Of a stretch of 64,000 nt of DNA, positions 17,307-25,695 are shown in pieces. A program made the translations under genes and the position numbers. Source of the stretch: an uncultured Phascolarctobacterium sp. (GTDB lineage: Bacteria > Bacillota > Negativicutes > Acidaminococcales > Acidaminococcaceae); NCBI GenBank assembly GCA_900545535.1, contig UQZN01000007.1:48140-112139 (forward strand), in the 5' to 3' direction. The notes under the pieces were generated by a model. That model worked only from the letters and a program-made list of their open reading frames with translations, searched no databases and was not told the origin of the DNA. Numbering within the stretch: position 1 is the stretch's first letter; every line of letters begins with the position of its first letter.

Positions 17307-18067
17307 TGACTGCTGAACAAGGTAAAGAATTATTGTTATCCGTCCAGGGTTTAAAAAAGAATTTTGGGGAACGTGAAATTTTAAAAGGAATTGATTTTGA
17401 CGTACATAAGGGCGACGTAGTTTGCGTTATCGGGCCTTCCGGCAGCGGCAAATCTACTTTGATCCGCTGCGTCAATTATTTGGAACAGCCTACTGCCGGA
17501 GTTATTAGCTACCGTGGTGAGAATGTTCTGGAATGTTTCAAAAATCTGCCTTTATATCGTACTAAAGTGGGCATGGTTTTTCAGCAGTTCAATTTGTTTA
17601 ATAATATGACGGTTTTGGAGAACTGTGTTGTAGGCCAGGTCAAAGTATTGGGCAAAAAGACGGAAGAAGCAAAAGCGATTGCAATGAAGTATTTGGAGCA
17701 TGTCGGTATGGCAAGCTATATCAATGCCAAGCCGCATCAGCTATCCGGCGGACAAAAGCAGCGCGTGGCCATTGCCAGAGCTTTGGCTTTAGAGCCGGAA
17801 GTATTGCTGATGGATGAACCTACCTCTGCACTTGACCCTGAGATGGTAGGCGAAGTTTTGGCGGTTATGCGCGAACTAGCAGAAGAAGGACTGACAATGG
17901 TTATCGTTACACACGAAATGGCATTTGCCCGCGATGTCTCAAGCCGTGTTATTTTTATTGACCAGGGTGTGATCGCTGAAGATGGCAGTCCGGAGGTTAT
18001 TTTTACAGCACCGCAGAATCAGCGGACTAAGGATTTCCTGAGCCGGTTCAGTTTAACTCGTTGTTAG
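17306..18067 (+). CDS. Amino-acid ABC transporter ATP-binding protein
   Basis: This cytoplasmic ATPase energises the permease encoded just before it. Walker A GPSGSGKST, Q-loop VGMVFQQFNLF, signature LSGGQKQRVAIARAL, Walker B LLMDEPTSALDP and switch His in VTHEM are all intact in 253 residues, the usual size for the GlnQ/HisP group. Its start is coupled to the permease stop. Confidence 0.95.
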   Translation: MTAEQGKELLLSVQGLKKNFGEREILKGIDFDVHKGDVVCVIGPSGSGKSTLIRCVNYLEQPTAGVISYRGENVLECFKNLPLYRTKVGMVFQQFNLFNNMTVLENCVVGQVKVLGKKTEEAKAIAMKYLEHVGMASYINAKPHQLSGGQKQRVAIARALALEPEVLLMDEPTSALDPEMVGEVLAVMRELAEEGLTMVIVTHEMAFARDVSSRVIFIDQGVIAEDGSPEVIFTAPQNQRTKDFLSRFSLTRC

Positions 18068-18071
18068 CAGG

Positions 18072-18113
18072 AAAAATCCCTTCTATGTAGAAATTACATG
18101 GAAGGGATTTTTT
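18072..18113 (+). terminator. Terminator of the amino-acid transporter genes
   Basis: AAAAATCCCTTC and GAAGGGATTTTT form a stem continued by ATGTA/TTACAT, ending in T6. Confidence 0.9.
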
Positions 18114-18142
18114 ATTGAAAAAGCTGGGGAAGGATTAGCGTT

Positions 18143-19708
18143 ATGAAAAAAATTTGTTTTGTTTGGACTTTGTTAGTGATCTGTTTTTTACCATTTGCAG
18201 TTAGTGAAGCGAGTATGGGGAGAAATACGATCTTGTTCGTACCCTTAGATAATAGACCTGTTTGTTTGGATTATGCGGTGGAAACGATGAAAGCTGCCGG
18301 CTGGAATGTGGAGACTCCTCCTTTAGAATATATTGCCGGTAATGATCATAGCGGTGACCCTGATAAATTATATGAATGGCTGGCAGAACGTTCGGCGGCA
18401 GCAAATGCGATCGTTGTTTCCTCAGATGCGCTGATTTATGGGGGGCTGGTCGATTCACGTACTCATCATCTGCCACAGGATATTTTGGCTGAGCGGGCGG
18501 AACGGTTATTAAATTTGAAAACACTAGGCGGCGATCCGCTGATTTATGTATTTACAACGATCATGCGCTCGCCGAAAGCGAGCAGTGCTCCTGTGGAGCC
18601 TGCCTATTATGCCGAATGGGGACCCAAACTGTTTAGGCTGGGAGCGTTGGAAGATAAACTTGATTTAAAAGAAATCAGCAGAAAAGAACGCAGAGAACTG
18701 GCCGGCTTGCAAGCTGAAATACCTCAGGCTGTGCAAGAGGACAGAGCACAGCGGCGCAGTTTGAACATCGCTACTACGGAACTTTTACTGCATGGCGTCG
18801 AAAGTGGCAATTTTGATTATCTGCTGATTGGACGGGATGATACGGCTCCATATTCACAGGCCCATAAAGAAGCGCGGAAGATGGATATCCTTGTGCGAGA
18901 ACTGCCAAAAGAAAAAATTCGTTTTTTCTCGGGGGCGGATCAGCTGGGGTTACTTTTATTGAGCCGGGCTGCCAGCAGGGTAAGTTATGAAATCCCCATG
19001 ATTTATGTTGATTTTGCCGACGGTAAGGGCGGAGCAACGATCCCAACTTATGAAGATGATCCAATAGCTTTCAGTGCATCTGAGCATATCCATGCTGCCG
19101 GCGGCTGGCCTACTGCTAAATTGGCGCGTGCAGATCTGGTCTTAGCAGTCAATACTCCGTTTGACGGTGTGACATTAGAGGCCTCAAGCCCGACAAATGA
19201 TGGCGTGCTGACCAAACATACAGAAAAATTTGCTGCTGATATAAAAAGCTATCTAAAACAGGGTAAACCAGTAGCAGTTGCCGACGTCGCTTATGGTAAT
19301 GGTGCGGACAACGCTTTGGTCAAAGAACTGTTTCAGGAACAACTGGCAGAAAAACTTGCAGCTTATGGCGGCTGGAATACTGCCGGTAACACTTTGGGTT
19401 TTGCCTTAGCGCAAGGATTGCTGGCTAAGAAGATGGATACGGCAGAGCGTCTATATCTGCTTGATGTAAGATATTTAGACGATTGGGCCTATCAGGCTAA
19501 TGTGCGTAATAAAACTTATGTAGAATTGATTTGGCCCAATTACTGGCCTAACAGTGGGCTGAACACACAGCAGGTACAGGAAGCCGAAGCTGTTATTACT
19601 AAAGATATTTTAGAGATAGCGAAGCCGGTTTTAGGTGAACGCGCTAAAGATTATAATTTTATTTTACCGTGGCAGCGTATGTTTGAAGTAGAAGTAAGCA
19701 AAAAATAA
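18143..19708 (+). CDS. Secreted DUF4127 family protein
   Basis: A 521-residue protein with an N-terminal signal peptide (MKKICFVWTLLVICFLPFAV) ending near Ala23. The mature part opens with ILFVPLDNRPVCLDYAVETM, which I recognise as the DUF4127 start. No enzymatic function is established to my knowledge. Conserved-looking segments are DALIYGGLVDSRTH, LLIGRDDTAPYSQAHKEARK and VADVAYGNGADNALVKEL. It is predicted to work outside the inner membrane. It stands alone between two strong terminators. The exopolysaccharide locus starts about 200 bases downstream, and any link to it is unproven. Confidence 0.8.
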   Translation: MKKICFVWTLLVICFLPFAVSEASMGRNTILFVPLDNRPVCLDYAVETMKAAGWNVETPPLEYIAGNDHSGDPDKLYEWLAERSAAANAIVVSSDALIYGGLVDSRTHHLPQDILAERAERLLNLKTLGGDPLIYVFTTIMRSPKASSAPVEPAYYAEWGPKLFRLGALEDKLDLKEISRKERRELAGLQAEIPQAVQEDRAQRRSLNIATTELLLHGVESGNFDYLLIGRDDTAPYSQAHKEARKMDILVRELPKEKIRFFSGADQLGLLLLSRAASRVSYEIPMIYVDFADGKGGATIPTYEDDPIAFSASEHIHAAGGWPTAKLARADLVLAVNTPFDGVTLEASSPTNDGVLTKHTEKFAADIKSYLKQGKPVAVADVAYGNGADNALVKELFQEQLAEKLAAYGGWNTAGNTLGFALAQGLLAKKMDTAERLYLLDVRYLDDWAYQANVRNKTYVELIWPNYWPNSGLNTQQVQEAEAVITKDILEIAKPVLGERAKDYNFILPWQRMFEVEVSKK

Positions 19709-19717
19709 ATATTGTTA

Positions 19718-19765
19718 TAGTACGACCCGACAGGCGTAAATGCCTGTCGGGTCGTACTATTTTTT
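19718..19765 (+). terminator. Strong terminator upstream of the exopolysaccharide locus
   Basis: An 18-base perfect stem (TAGTACGACCCGACAGGC, 19718-19735, with its complement at 19742-19759) closes on a 6-base loop and runs into T6. It insulates the exopolysaccharide locus from upstream transcription. Confidence 0.96.
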
Positions 19766-19791
19766 GAAGACTTTTATGCTTATAAATCAAA

Positions 19792-19881
19792 AAAATGTTT
19801 ATATAAAATAAACATTTTAAATAAATGATAATTAGTGTATAATAAAATAAAAATATTAGCTAAAACAAATGAATGTATAAT
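19792..19881 (+). promoter_or_regulatory. Putative operator and promoter region of the exopolysaccharide locus
   Basis: A perfect inverted repeat, AAAATGTTTA (19792-19801) and TAAACATTTT (19809-19818) with a 7-base spacer, lies just before two TATAAT boxes (19838-19843 and 19876-19881). Neither has a convincing -35 box. The repeat overlaps where the -35 of the first would be, fitting a repressor site or an activator-dependent promoter. No regulator gene is adjacent. Confidence 0.5.
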
Positions 19882-19916
19882 AATAAATCAGGGAATTTTT
19901 AGAATATGGGTGGATC

Positions 19917-21053
19917 ATGAATATAAAGATTCGAAAGTATCAATTACTTATGGTTTTACTGGTGATAGTAATTTCTTGTGTTTTTGTGAATACTGTTAAT
20001 TGCAATCCTCAGGGAGATAATACAAGAAAACAGCAAGAACAGGCAATCCTGGTCAACTCTGTAGACGATAAACGAGGTTTTGCTTTTTTACAGAAAAAAC
20101 TTCAGGATCAGAATGATGTAATCATTTATTCTGTAAATCAACATGGGCTGGCTGATTATGGTGTCAGTGAATCCATGGGACAGGCTATGGAATATGCCGC
20201 TTTGATAAAAGATAAAAAATACTTTGATTTGATGGCGGCCCAGACTGATAAATATTACTTGAATCAGGTCGGGTATTATTATTGGAAAATTAATGCTAAA
20301 GATTATAGCGGCGAGAGAATTTCGGCTTTGATAGATGATTTGAGAATATTTAAAGCATATTATCTGGCCGCCCGAAATAATATGGGAGATTACAGTAAAC
20401 AGTTAGCTTCTGTTTCTGAGTCTATCTATAAATTTGATAGTGATGGTAAATATTTATATGACTTTTATGATGACAGAAGTCAGAAAAAAGCTGATTATGT
20501 TTCACTTTTTTATTTGGATATGAATGCTATAGATATGCTGAAAGCGTATGATGAAGAAAAATGGCAGGAGGTGTGGCAAACTTCACTGTCTCTGCTGCAG
20601 AAGATGGAAAAGAGGGACCATGGTTTTTATCCTGTTGCTTTTGATTATAGTAGTAAAAAATATGTATGGAATAAAACTGGCATAAATATGGTAGAAAATC
20701 TGTATACTGCTTTAAATTTATATAATGCAGATGGTGATGTAGACAGTTTACTGAAATTTATGCGCGGTGAGATCAAAGTAAAGAAAAAAATAGCCAATTG
20801 GTATCATTTTGACGGTTCCGTAAAAGACGAAAACGAGTCGGCGGCAGTGTATGCTTTGGCAGCTCGTTTATTTGCGTTGAACAATGATAAAAAACATGCC
20901 CTATGGTGTTATAACAAAGTCCTGGCATTTCAAATTGAAGATGTTTGTGCTTTTGGCGGTGGCTTTGGCGATCAGGATTCTGGTATGGTCTATGCGTTTG
21001 ACCAGCTGGAAGCATTGCTTATGTTAAGGATGGTGCAGGGAATTGGTGAATAA
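19917..21053 (+). CDS. GH8-like membrane-anchored or lipoprotein glycosidase homologue
   Basis: 378 residues. The N-terminus has a hydrophobic segment (LLMVLLVIVISC) that could be a signal anchor or, with V-I-S-C, a lipobox. I read the rest as a glycoside hydrolase family 8 / BcsZ-like alpha-alpha toroid. VSESMGQAMEYAALI resembles the family SEGxGYGM box holding the catalytic Glu, and ALIDDLRIFKAYYLA resembles the A-D-x-DL-x-I-A box. ESAAVYALAARLFAL continues the helical repeat. In cellulose-type systems such a protein trims the polymer in the periplasm. It is the first gene of the locus and overlaps the next by 8 bases. The family assignment rests on motif reading only. Confidence 0.65.
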   Translation: MNIKIRKYQLLMVLLVIVISCVFVNTVNCNPQGDNTRKQQEQAILVNSVDDKRGFAFLQKKLQDQNDVIIYSVNQHGLADYGVSESMGQAMEYAALIKDKKYFDLMAAQTDKYYLNQVGYYYWKINAKDYSGERISALIDDLRIFKAYYLAARNNMGDYSKQLASVSESIYKFDSDGKYLYDFYDDRSQKKADYVSLFYLDMNAIDMLKAYDEEKWQEVWQTSLSLLQKMEKRDHGFYPVAFDYSSKKYVWNKTGINMVENLYTALNLYNADGDVDSLLKFMRGEIKVKKKIANWYHFDGSVKDENESAAVYALAARLFALNNDKKHALWCYNKVLAFQIEDVCAFGGGFGDQDSGMVYAFDQLEALLMLRMVQGIGE

Positions 21054-21900
21054 AGGGATTAGACCTGATATTATCTGGTTCAATAGTTTTATCATTACTG
21101 TTTTATGTGTATTTGCAGTTATTCTTTTACGGTTTGAAGTATTGGATATATTTTTTGCTTTTGGAATTTTCGGTATTTTTCTTCTGACAGCAGTTTTTTC
21201 ATATATGCTTGGTTTACAGCGAGGCTTGCTTCTTTCTGTTGCTGTTACATTTTGTTATGGCAGTTATCTTATTTATGCAGTAATAATCAGCAAGGAAATG
21301 ACGACGGTTGAGCCGTTATATGTGGCCTGGCTTTTTTTGATACCGACGATAAGCATTTTGGCGGCGAAGTTAGGAGAAAGTATTGCCAGTAATAGTGCTG
21401 TGGCTAAGGATATTGAAGCTATAGAAGAGCTTGTTACTTTGGATGGAGCCACAGGATTTTACAATAACCAGGGCTTTTTTAAGAAGCTGGATGAAGAATT
21501 TTGGCGTGCGAAAAGATATAGTGAAGTCTTTACGCTGCTGTTACTGCAGATAGCCAATTTTGATGAAATTCAGATAGCATATGGTAATGTCGGTGCAAGT
21601 AGGATCTTGATAGCGGTTGCCCAGAATATTGATCAGCAGATGCGTGGGACCGATATTAAAGGGATTTTAGTTAATAATACTTTGGGGATTTTGATGCCAG
21701 GTACTGATGCTGCCGGTGCGGATACCGTGGTAGAAAAACTGCATTTGTTTTTGACAGTTGTTGCGGTGGATTTTGAAAATGGCAAAAAGAATATAAAAGT
21801 TAAGCCAAGTATTGGTGCCGCCGCTTTTAAAGAAAGTGACATTGATGTTATTGAGGTATACGAACGGGCTAAAACCGAACTTACTTATGACCGTGGGTAG
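21046..21900 (+). CDS. Membrane protein with degenerate GGDEF domain, candidate c-di-GMP receptor (copy 1)
   Basis: 284 residues from a GTG inside the end of the previous gene. About four hydrophobic segments fill residues 10-110 and lead into a cytoplasmic GGDEF fold (LDGATGFYNNQGFFKKLDEE, then RAKRYSEVFTLLLLQIANF). The active-site GGDEF pentapeptide is replaced by V209-N-N-T-L213, so cyclase activity is not expected. RGTD at 200-203 lies exactly five residues before it, which is the position of the RxxD inhibitory site that binds c-di-GMP. The layout recalls PelD and Listeria PssE. A second, similar protein is encoded at 23210-24067, on the other side of the glycosyltransferase gene. Confidence 0.85.
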   Translation: MNKGIRPDIIWFNSFIITVLCVFAVILLRFEVLDIFFAFGIFGIFLLTAVFSYMLGLQRGLLLSVAVTFCYGSYLIYAVIISKEMTTVEPLYVAWLFLIPTISILAAKLGESIASNSAVAKDIEAIEELVTLDGATGFYNNQGFFKKLDEEFWRAKRYSEVFTLLLLQIANFDEIQIAYGNVGASRILIAVAQNIDQQMRGTDIKGILVNNTLGILMPGTDAAGADTVVEKLHLFLTVVAVDFENGKKNIKVKPSIGAAAFKESDIDVIEVYERAKTELTYDRG

Positions 21901-21926
21901 AAACTAACAGTTGTTTTGGGGGATAC

Positions 21927-23177
21927 ATGAGCGCAGAAAAATTATTTTTTATTTCAATGAGTGCTACCTGGCTGATATTGTTTTACCATGTGTTTTTAAC
22001 TGTCGGTGGCTACAAGCATTTTTTGAAAACGATGCATGACGATGATCAGGATATGCGAATGGAGTACTATCCATTTGTCAGTGTGCTGGTACCGGCACAT
22101 AATGAAGAGGCCGTTATTGGCAGAACTGTAGAAGCCCTGGGAAGATTTGCCTATCCGAAAGACCGTTATGAAATAATTGTAATCAACGATTGCTCCAGCG
22201 ATAAAACAGGTTTGATTTTAGAAGAGAAGCAAAAGAAGCTTCCGCAGCTGAAAGTGGTGACTTTGCAGCCGCCTGTTGGAGCTAAAGGAAAATCAAATGC
22301 TCTGAATCACGGTTTAAAAGCCAGCTGTGGTGAATATGTTGCCGTTTATGATGCTGATAATACACCTGAACGTGGTGCTTTACTGCAGTTAGTCAATAAA
22401 TTATATAACAATGACAAATTGGGAGCAGTTGTAGGTAAGTTTAGAACACGCAACCGCAATGTAAATTATCTTACACGCTTTATAAATATTGAGACCTTGA
22501 GTTTTCAATGGTTATTACAGGCCAGCCGATGTTATTGGTTCGGCCTTACTACTATACCTGGGACTAACTTTGTTGTGCGGAGAAGTATTCTTGAAAGTAT
22601 CAATGGCTGGAATGATCAGGCGCTGACGGAGGATACAGAGTTAACGATCCGGATTTATGATTTTGGTTATACCATTTTCTGGTATCCGCACGCTGTGACT
22701 TGGGAACAGGAACCGGAATCGCTGCGGGTCTGGATGAAACAGAGAACGCGCTGGGCACGTGGAAATTTATGGATCATCAGCCAGTATTTACTGCGGATAT
22801 TTCAGCTTAAGGACAGAAAGATCGGTACAGATATAGTTTATTTTGCATTTACGTATTTTGTATTTTTTGCTGCAGTAATCATATCAGACGTATTATTTGT
22901 TTTAGGAGCGTTTGGAATAGTTCGTCTTAGTATAGATGCGCCGTTATCGTTGATCTGGTTGTTAGCCTATGCGCTTTTTGTAACAGAAACCTTTATCTCG
23001 CTTTCCCTGGAACGTGGTGAAGGAAGTTTAAGCAATCTGTTTTTGATTTGCCTGATGTATTTTACTTATTGCCAGCTGTGGATCATTTTAGTATTTAAAG
23101 CACTGTACGAGAGCCTGAAAGATAAGATTCAGGGAAAAGGATTCCATTGGTATAAAACAGAGCGAAGTTCTAATTAA
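21927..23177 (+). CDS. Membrane family-2 glycosyltransferase, exopolysaccharide synthase
   Basis: A processive GT2 enzyme of the BcsA/PgaC/hyaluronan-synthase group, 416 residues. There is one N-terminal transmembrane span, then the GT-A domain opening with SVLVPAHNEEAVIGRTVEAL. D142-A-D144 is the nucleotide-sugar metal site, TED with the catalytic Asp lies at about 234-236, and Q272-R-T-R-W276 is the acceptor motif. Three or four C-terminal transmembrane spans follow, ending at KGFHWYKTERS. There is no C-terminal PilZ domain, so c-di-GMP control, if any, must come from partners. The sugar cannot be predicted from sequence alone. Confidence 0.92.
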   Translation: MSAEKLFFISMSATWLILFYHVFLTVGGYKHFLKTMHDDDQDMRMEYYPFVSVLVPAHNEEAVIGRTVEALGRFAYPKDRYEIIVINDCSSDKTGLILEEKQKKLPQLKVVTLQPPVGAKGKSNALNHGLKASCGEYVAVYDADNTPERGALLQLVNKLYNNDKLGAVVGKFRTRNRNVNYLTRFINIETLSFQWLLQASRCYWFGLTTIPGTNFVVRRSILESINGWNDQALTEDTELTIRIYDFGYTIFWYPHAVTWEQEPESLRVWMKQRTRWARGNLWIISQYLLRIFQLKDRKIGTDIVYFAFTYFVFFAAVIISDVLFVLGAFGIVRLSIDAPLSLIWLLAYALFVTETFISLSLERGEGSLSNLFLICLMYFTYCQLWIILVFKALYESLKDKIQGKGFHWYKTERSSN

Positions 23178-23209
23178 GAAAGAGATTGTCAGGAAAGGTT
23201 CTGTAAAAT

Positions 23210-24067
23210 ATGGAAAAAGAAGCTCTTATGAGACGAGATGCGATAATGTTTGATGGGATTGTCCTGCTGCTTTTTACTGCAGCGTTAACGATCATATTAT
23301 GTTTTTTAAATAATGACAGAGAATTTGCTTTTCTTGTTTTTGCATGTTTAAGTTTTAATATTATAGTTTCCTATTCGTTAGGGATAACTAAAGGGTTATA
23401 TTTATCAGTTGCTTTTGTAGCAATCTTCAGCGGGTATACTTTGTATGATCTTGTTGCACAGGAAAAAATTGCTGCTGATGCTTATATTAGTTTTTTTTCA
23501 CTGCTGTGTTTTCCCGTCGGCAGTTTTTTAGGTGGTAAATTGGCGGAAGTGGTAGAAAAGAATCTGCAGAAAATAGAAGATGTATCTGAATTGGAAAAAC
23601 TGGTCACTCTTGATGGGAGTACAGGTTTTTATAATCAGCAGGGATTTTTTATACAGCTGGAGGAGGAAGTTGGCCGCGCTAAACGTTATGGTACTGGCTT
23701 TTCTTTGATTTTATTTCAGATCAGTAATTTACAGCAGCTTGAAGCTATTTATAAAAAACAGGACGTTATGTTTATCAAAAAAACTGTGGCGGAAATTGTT
23801 GCCAGTAAATTGCGGTTTACTGACTATAAAGGGATTTTAGATGATGGCAGCATCAGCGTTATTCTGCCTCAGACAGAAAGCGAGGGGCTGGATATCGTTG
23901 TAAGTAAAATAGATACAGCTATTGGCTTGATACCGGTGAAGTTAAGCAACGCTAAGCGTATGGTACGCGTAAAGACTTCACTTGGATATGCTACGTTTGA
24001 TAATACTGATACAGATTACATGAAATTATATTTGCGGGCGAAAGAAGATTTGGAGAATGTCAAATAG
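23210..24067 (+). CDS. Membrane protein with degenerate GGDEF domain, candidate c-di-GMP receptor (copy 2)
   Basis: 285 residues and a clear paralogue of the protein encoded at 21046-21900. It has several N-terminal membrane spans, then VTLDGSTGFYNQQGFFIQLE and RAKRYGTGFSLILFQISNL of a GGDEF fold. The active-site pentapeptide reads D211-D-G-S-I215, so catalysis is not expected, while RFTD at 202-205 keeps the RxxD spacing. Two such receptors could form a heterodimer beside the synthase or bind different partners. A GGAAAGG ribosome site lies about 12 bases before the ATG. The deacetylase-like gene starts at its stop. Confidence 0.85.
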   Translation: MEKEALMRRDAIMFDGIVLLLFTAALTIILCFLNNDREFAFLVFACLSFNIIVSYSLGITKGLYLSVAFVAIFSGYTLYDLVAQEKIAADAYISFFSLLCFPVGSFLGGKLAEVVEKNLQKIEDVSELEKLVTLDGSTGFYNQQGFFIQLEEEVGRAKRYGTGFSLILFQISNLQQLEAIYKKQDVMFIKKTVAEIVASKLRFTDYKGILDDGSISVILPQTESEGLDIVVSKIDTAIGLIPVKLSNAKRMVRVKTSLGYATFDNTDTDYMKLYLRAKEDLENVK

Positions 24068-24068
24068 C

Positions 24069-25670
24069 ATGCGGTTAATCCAAAAAATAATATTTGTATT
24101 CTTGCTGCTGTTTTTGGGCGCCTGTAACTGTTTTGCTCAGTCTTCAGGAAGGAATTTTTTGGTCTATGATCTGCAGATGCGGTATGGTGGGACTTTCCCG
24201 CTGGTTTTTTCATTGGCAGAACATTTAGGACATTTTGAAGATAATTATGTGCTTATCTCTGCAGATGAATGGAAACCTGGTATGTTACAGGATGCAGATA
24301 ACATAGTTTATGCTGGATTGCAGCAAAGAAAATTGCCGCAGGCATTGTTGGAGGAAATAGCGGCTGCCAATCAGGTCCTGTGGTTTGAAGATAATATAGA
24401 ACAACTGGCAGAAGTTAAGGCATGGCGTAATTTCAGGTTGTTAGGTAAGGTAAGTGACTGGACTTATATAAATTTTAAAGAGAGAAGCTTTTATGATTGG
24501 ATGAGTGTGGAATATACTGATCCTGGAAAAGATGTAAATGTTATAGCAACAGCAAAAAAGTTTATTGATGAGGTGCCTGTTATATGGCAACGCGAAAATG
24601 TATATTACTCAGGCATGCTGGAGTTTAATGAACAATTCGATGATTATATGGGATATTTACTGCATCAGGTGTTTAAACAGCACACTGATGCTCCGCGGCC
24701 AAGGGCTTTTTTGCGGGTCGAAGATGTAAGCCCTATTGTTGATCCTAAAGCTGTAAAAGCCGTTATCGAAAGAATAGAAAAATATAATATTCCCTTTTCT
24801 ATAGGTGTGGTTCCAGTTGGCATTATGGACGGCAAGAAACATTATTTACACGAGCAGGAAGAACTGGTTGCGGTTCTGCAGGAAGCGCAGAAACATGGAG
24901 CCAGCATTATTATGCATGGTTATACCCATCAAAATGAATTTTCGCCGACAACAGGCGAGGGGTATGAATTTTGGAATGCTAAAGATGATAAACCAATGGA
25001 TGATGAAGAAAGTTTTACTGTTCCGCGTATTGAAGCGGGTATTTCCGAATTGCTGCGTTGCGGCTTGATTCCACTTGCTTTTGAGGCACCGCATTATGCC
25101 GCAAGCCGAAAAACTTATGAGATATTAAGCAGGTATTTTAATATTTATTCCGGACAGCTGCAGATTTCTGATGACACAGACAGCATTACTATGACGCTTC
25201 CGTATATGATAAAGTCGAGATATCTGTACGGAATGCTGGTTATTCCGGAAAACATGGGTTTTTATGATGGCGGCGAGTTTGTGATAGAAGAAATGCTGAA
25301 TAAAAGTGCTTCCCTTAAAACCATACCGGGCGCTGTAGCCTGTTTTTTCTATCATGGATATCTGAAGCCTGATAAAGTAGGCCCGATTATTGAAGGACTG
25401 CAAAAGCAGGAGTACGAATTTTTGGATTTAAAATATCTGCCGGTGAAAGTGCAGGCGCCGGGAATCTTAATTACAGCAGCAGATGGTGTTGTAAATGCTG
25501 TTGTTGCTGAAAAGGTAAAGCAGTCATGGCAGACTGCACCAGGAGAACAATATTTAAAAATTAACAAGATCGTCAGTCTTCAGGCGGCAGTTTTAGTAGT
25601 GATTTTAACTGCATTTATATATATAATCTTCAAATTAAAACGCAATACAAAAAAACATTATGAAAAATGA
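24069..25670 (+). CDS. DUF2334 polysaccharide-deacetylase-like membrane protein
   Basis: About 533 residues. ATG at 24069 gives a clean signal sequence (MRLIQKIIFVFLLLFLGAC); an earlier ATG at 24057 lies too close to its ribosome site. L-G-A-C could be a lipobox. After an N-terminal domain, the NodB-like DUF2334 region carries RVEDV (Asp219) and H283-G-Y-T-H287, which match the Asp/His-His metal site of family CE4 deacetylases, then FEAPHYAAS. One transmembrane span near the C-terminus (LQAAVLVVILTAFIYIIF) precedes a basic tail. Removal of acetyl groups from the exported polymer is the likely but untested role. Confidence 0.8.
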   Translation: MRLIQKIIFVFLLLFLGACNCFAQSSGRNFLVYDLQMRYGGTFPLVFSLAEHLGHFEDNYVLISADEWKPGMLQDADNIVYAGLQQRKLPQALLEEIAAANQVLWFEDNIEQLAEVKAWRNFRLLGKVSDWTYINFKERSFYDWMSVEYTDPGKDVNVIATAKKFIDEVPVIWQRENVYYSGMLEFNEQFDDYMGYLLHQVFKQHTDAPRPRAFLRVEDVSPIVDPKAVKAVIERIEKYNIPFSIGVVPVGIMDGKKHYLHEQEELVAVLQEAQKHGASIIMHGYTHQNEFSPTTGEGYEFWNAKDDKPMDDEESFTVPRIEAGISELLRCGLIPLAFEAPHYAASRKTYEILSRYFNIYSGQLQISDDTDSITMTLPYMIKSRYLYGMLVIPENMGFYDGGEFVIEEMLNKSASLKTIPGAVACFFYHGYLKPDKVGPIIEGLQKQEYEFLDLKYLPVKVQAPGILITAADGVVNAVVAEKVKQSWQTAPGEQYLKINKIVSLQAAVLVVILTAFIYIIFKLKRNTKKHYEK

Positions 25671-25695
25671 TTAATATTAAGGATGTGTTGGGAGT

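Noticed and set aside
19766..19916. Possible c-di-GMP riboswitch before the exopolysaccharide genes
   Set aside because: The region is too short and AT-rich and lacks the conserved GEMM core; only the inverted repeat and -10 boxes are visible.
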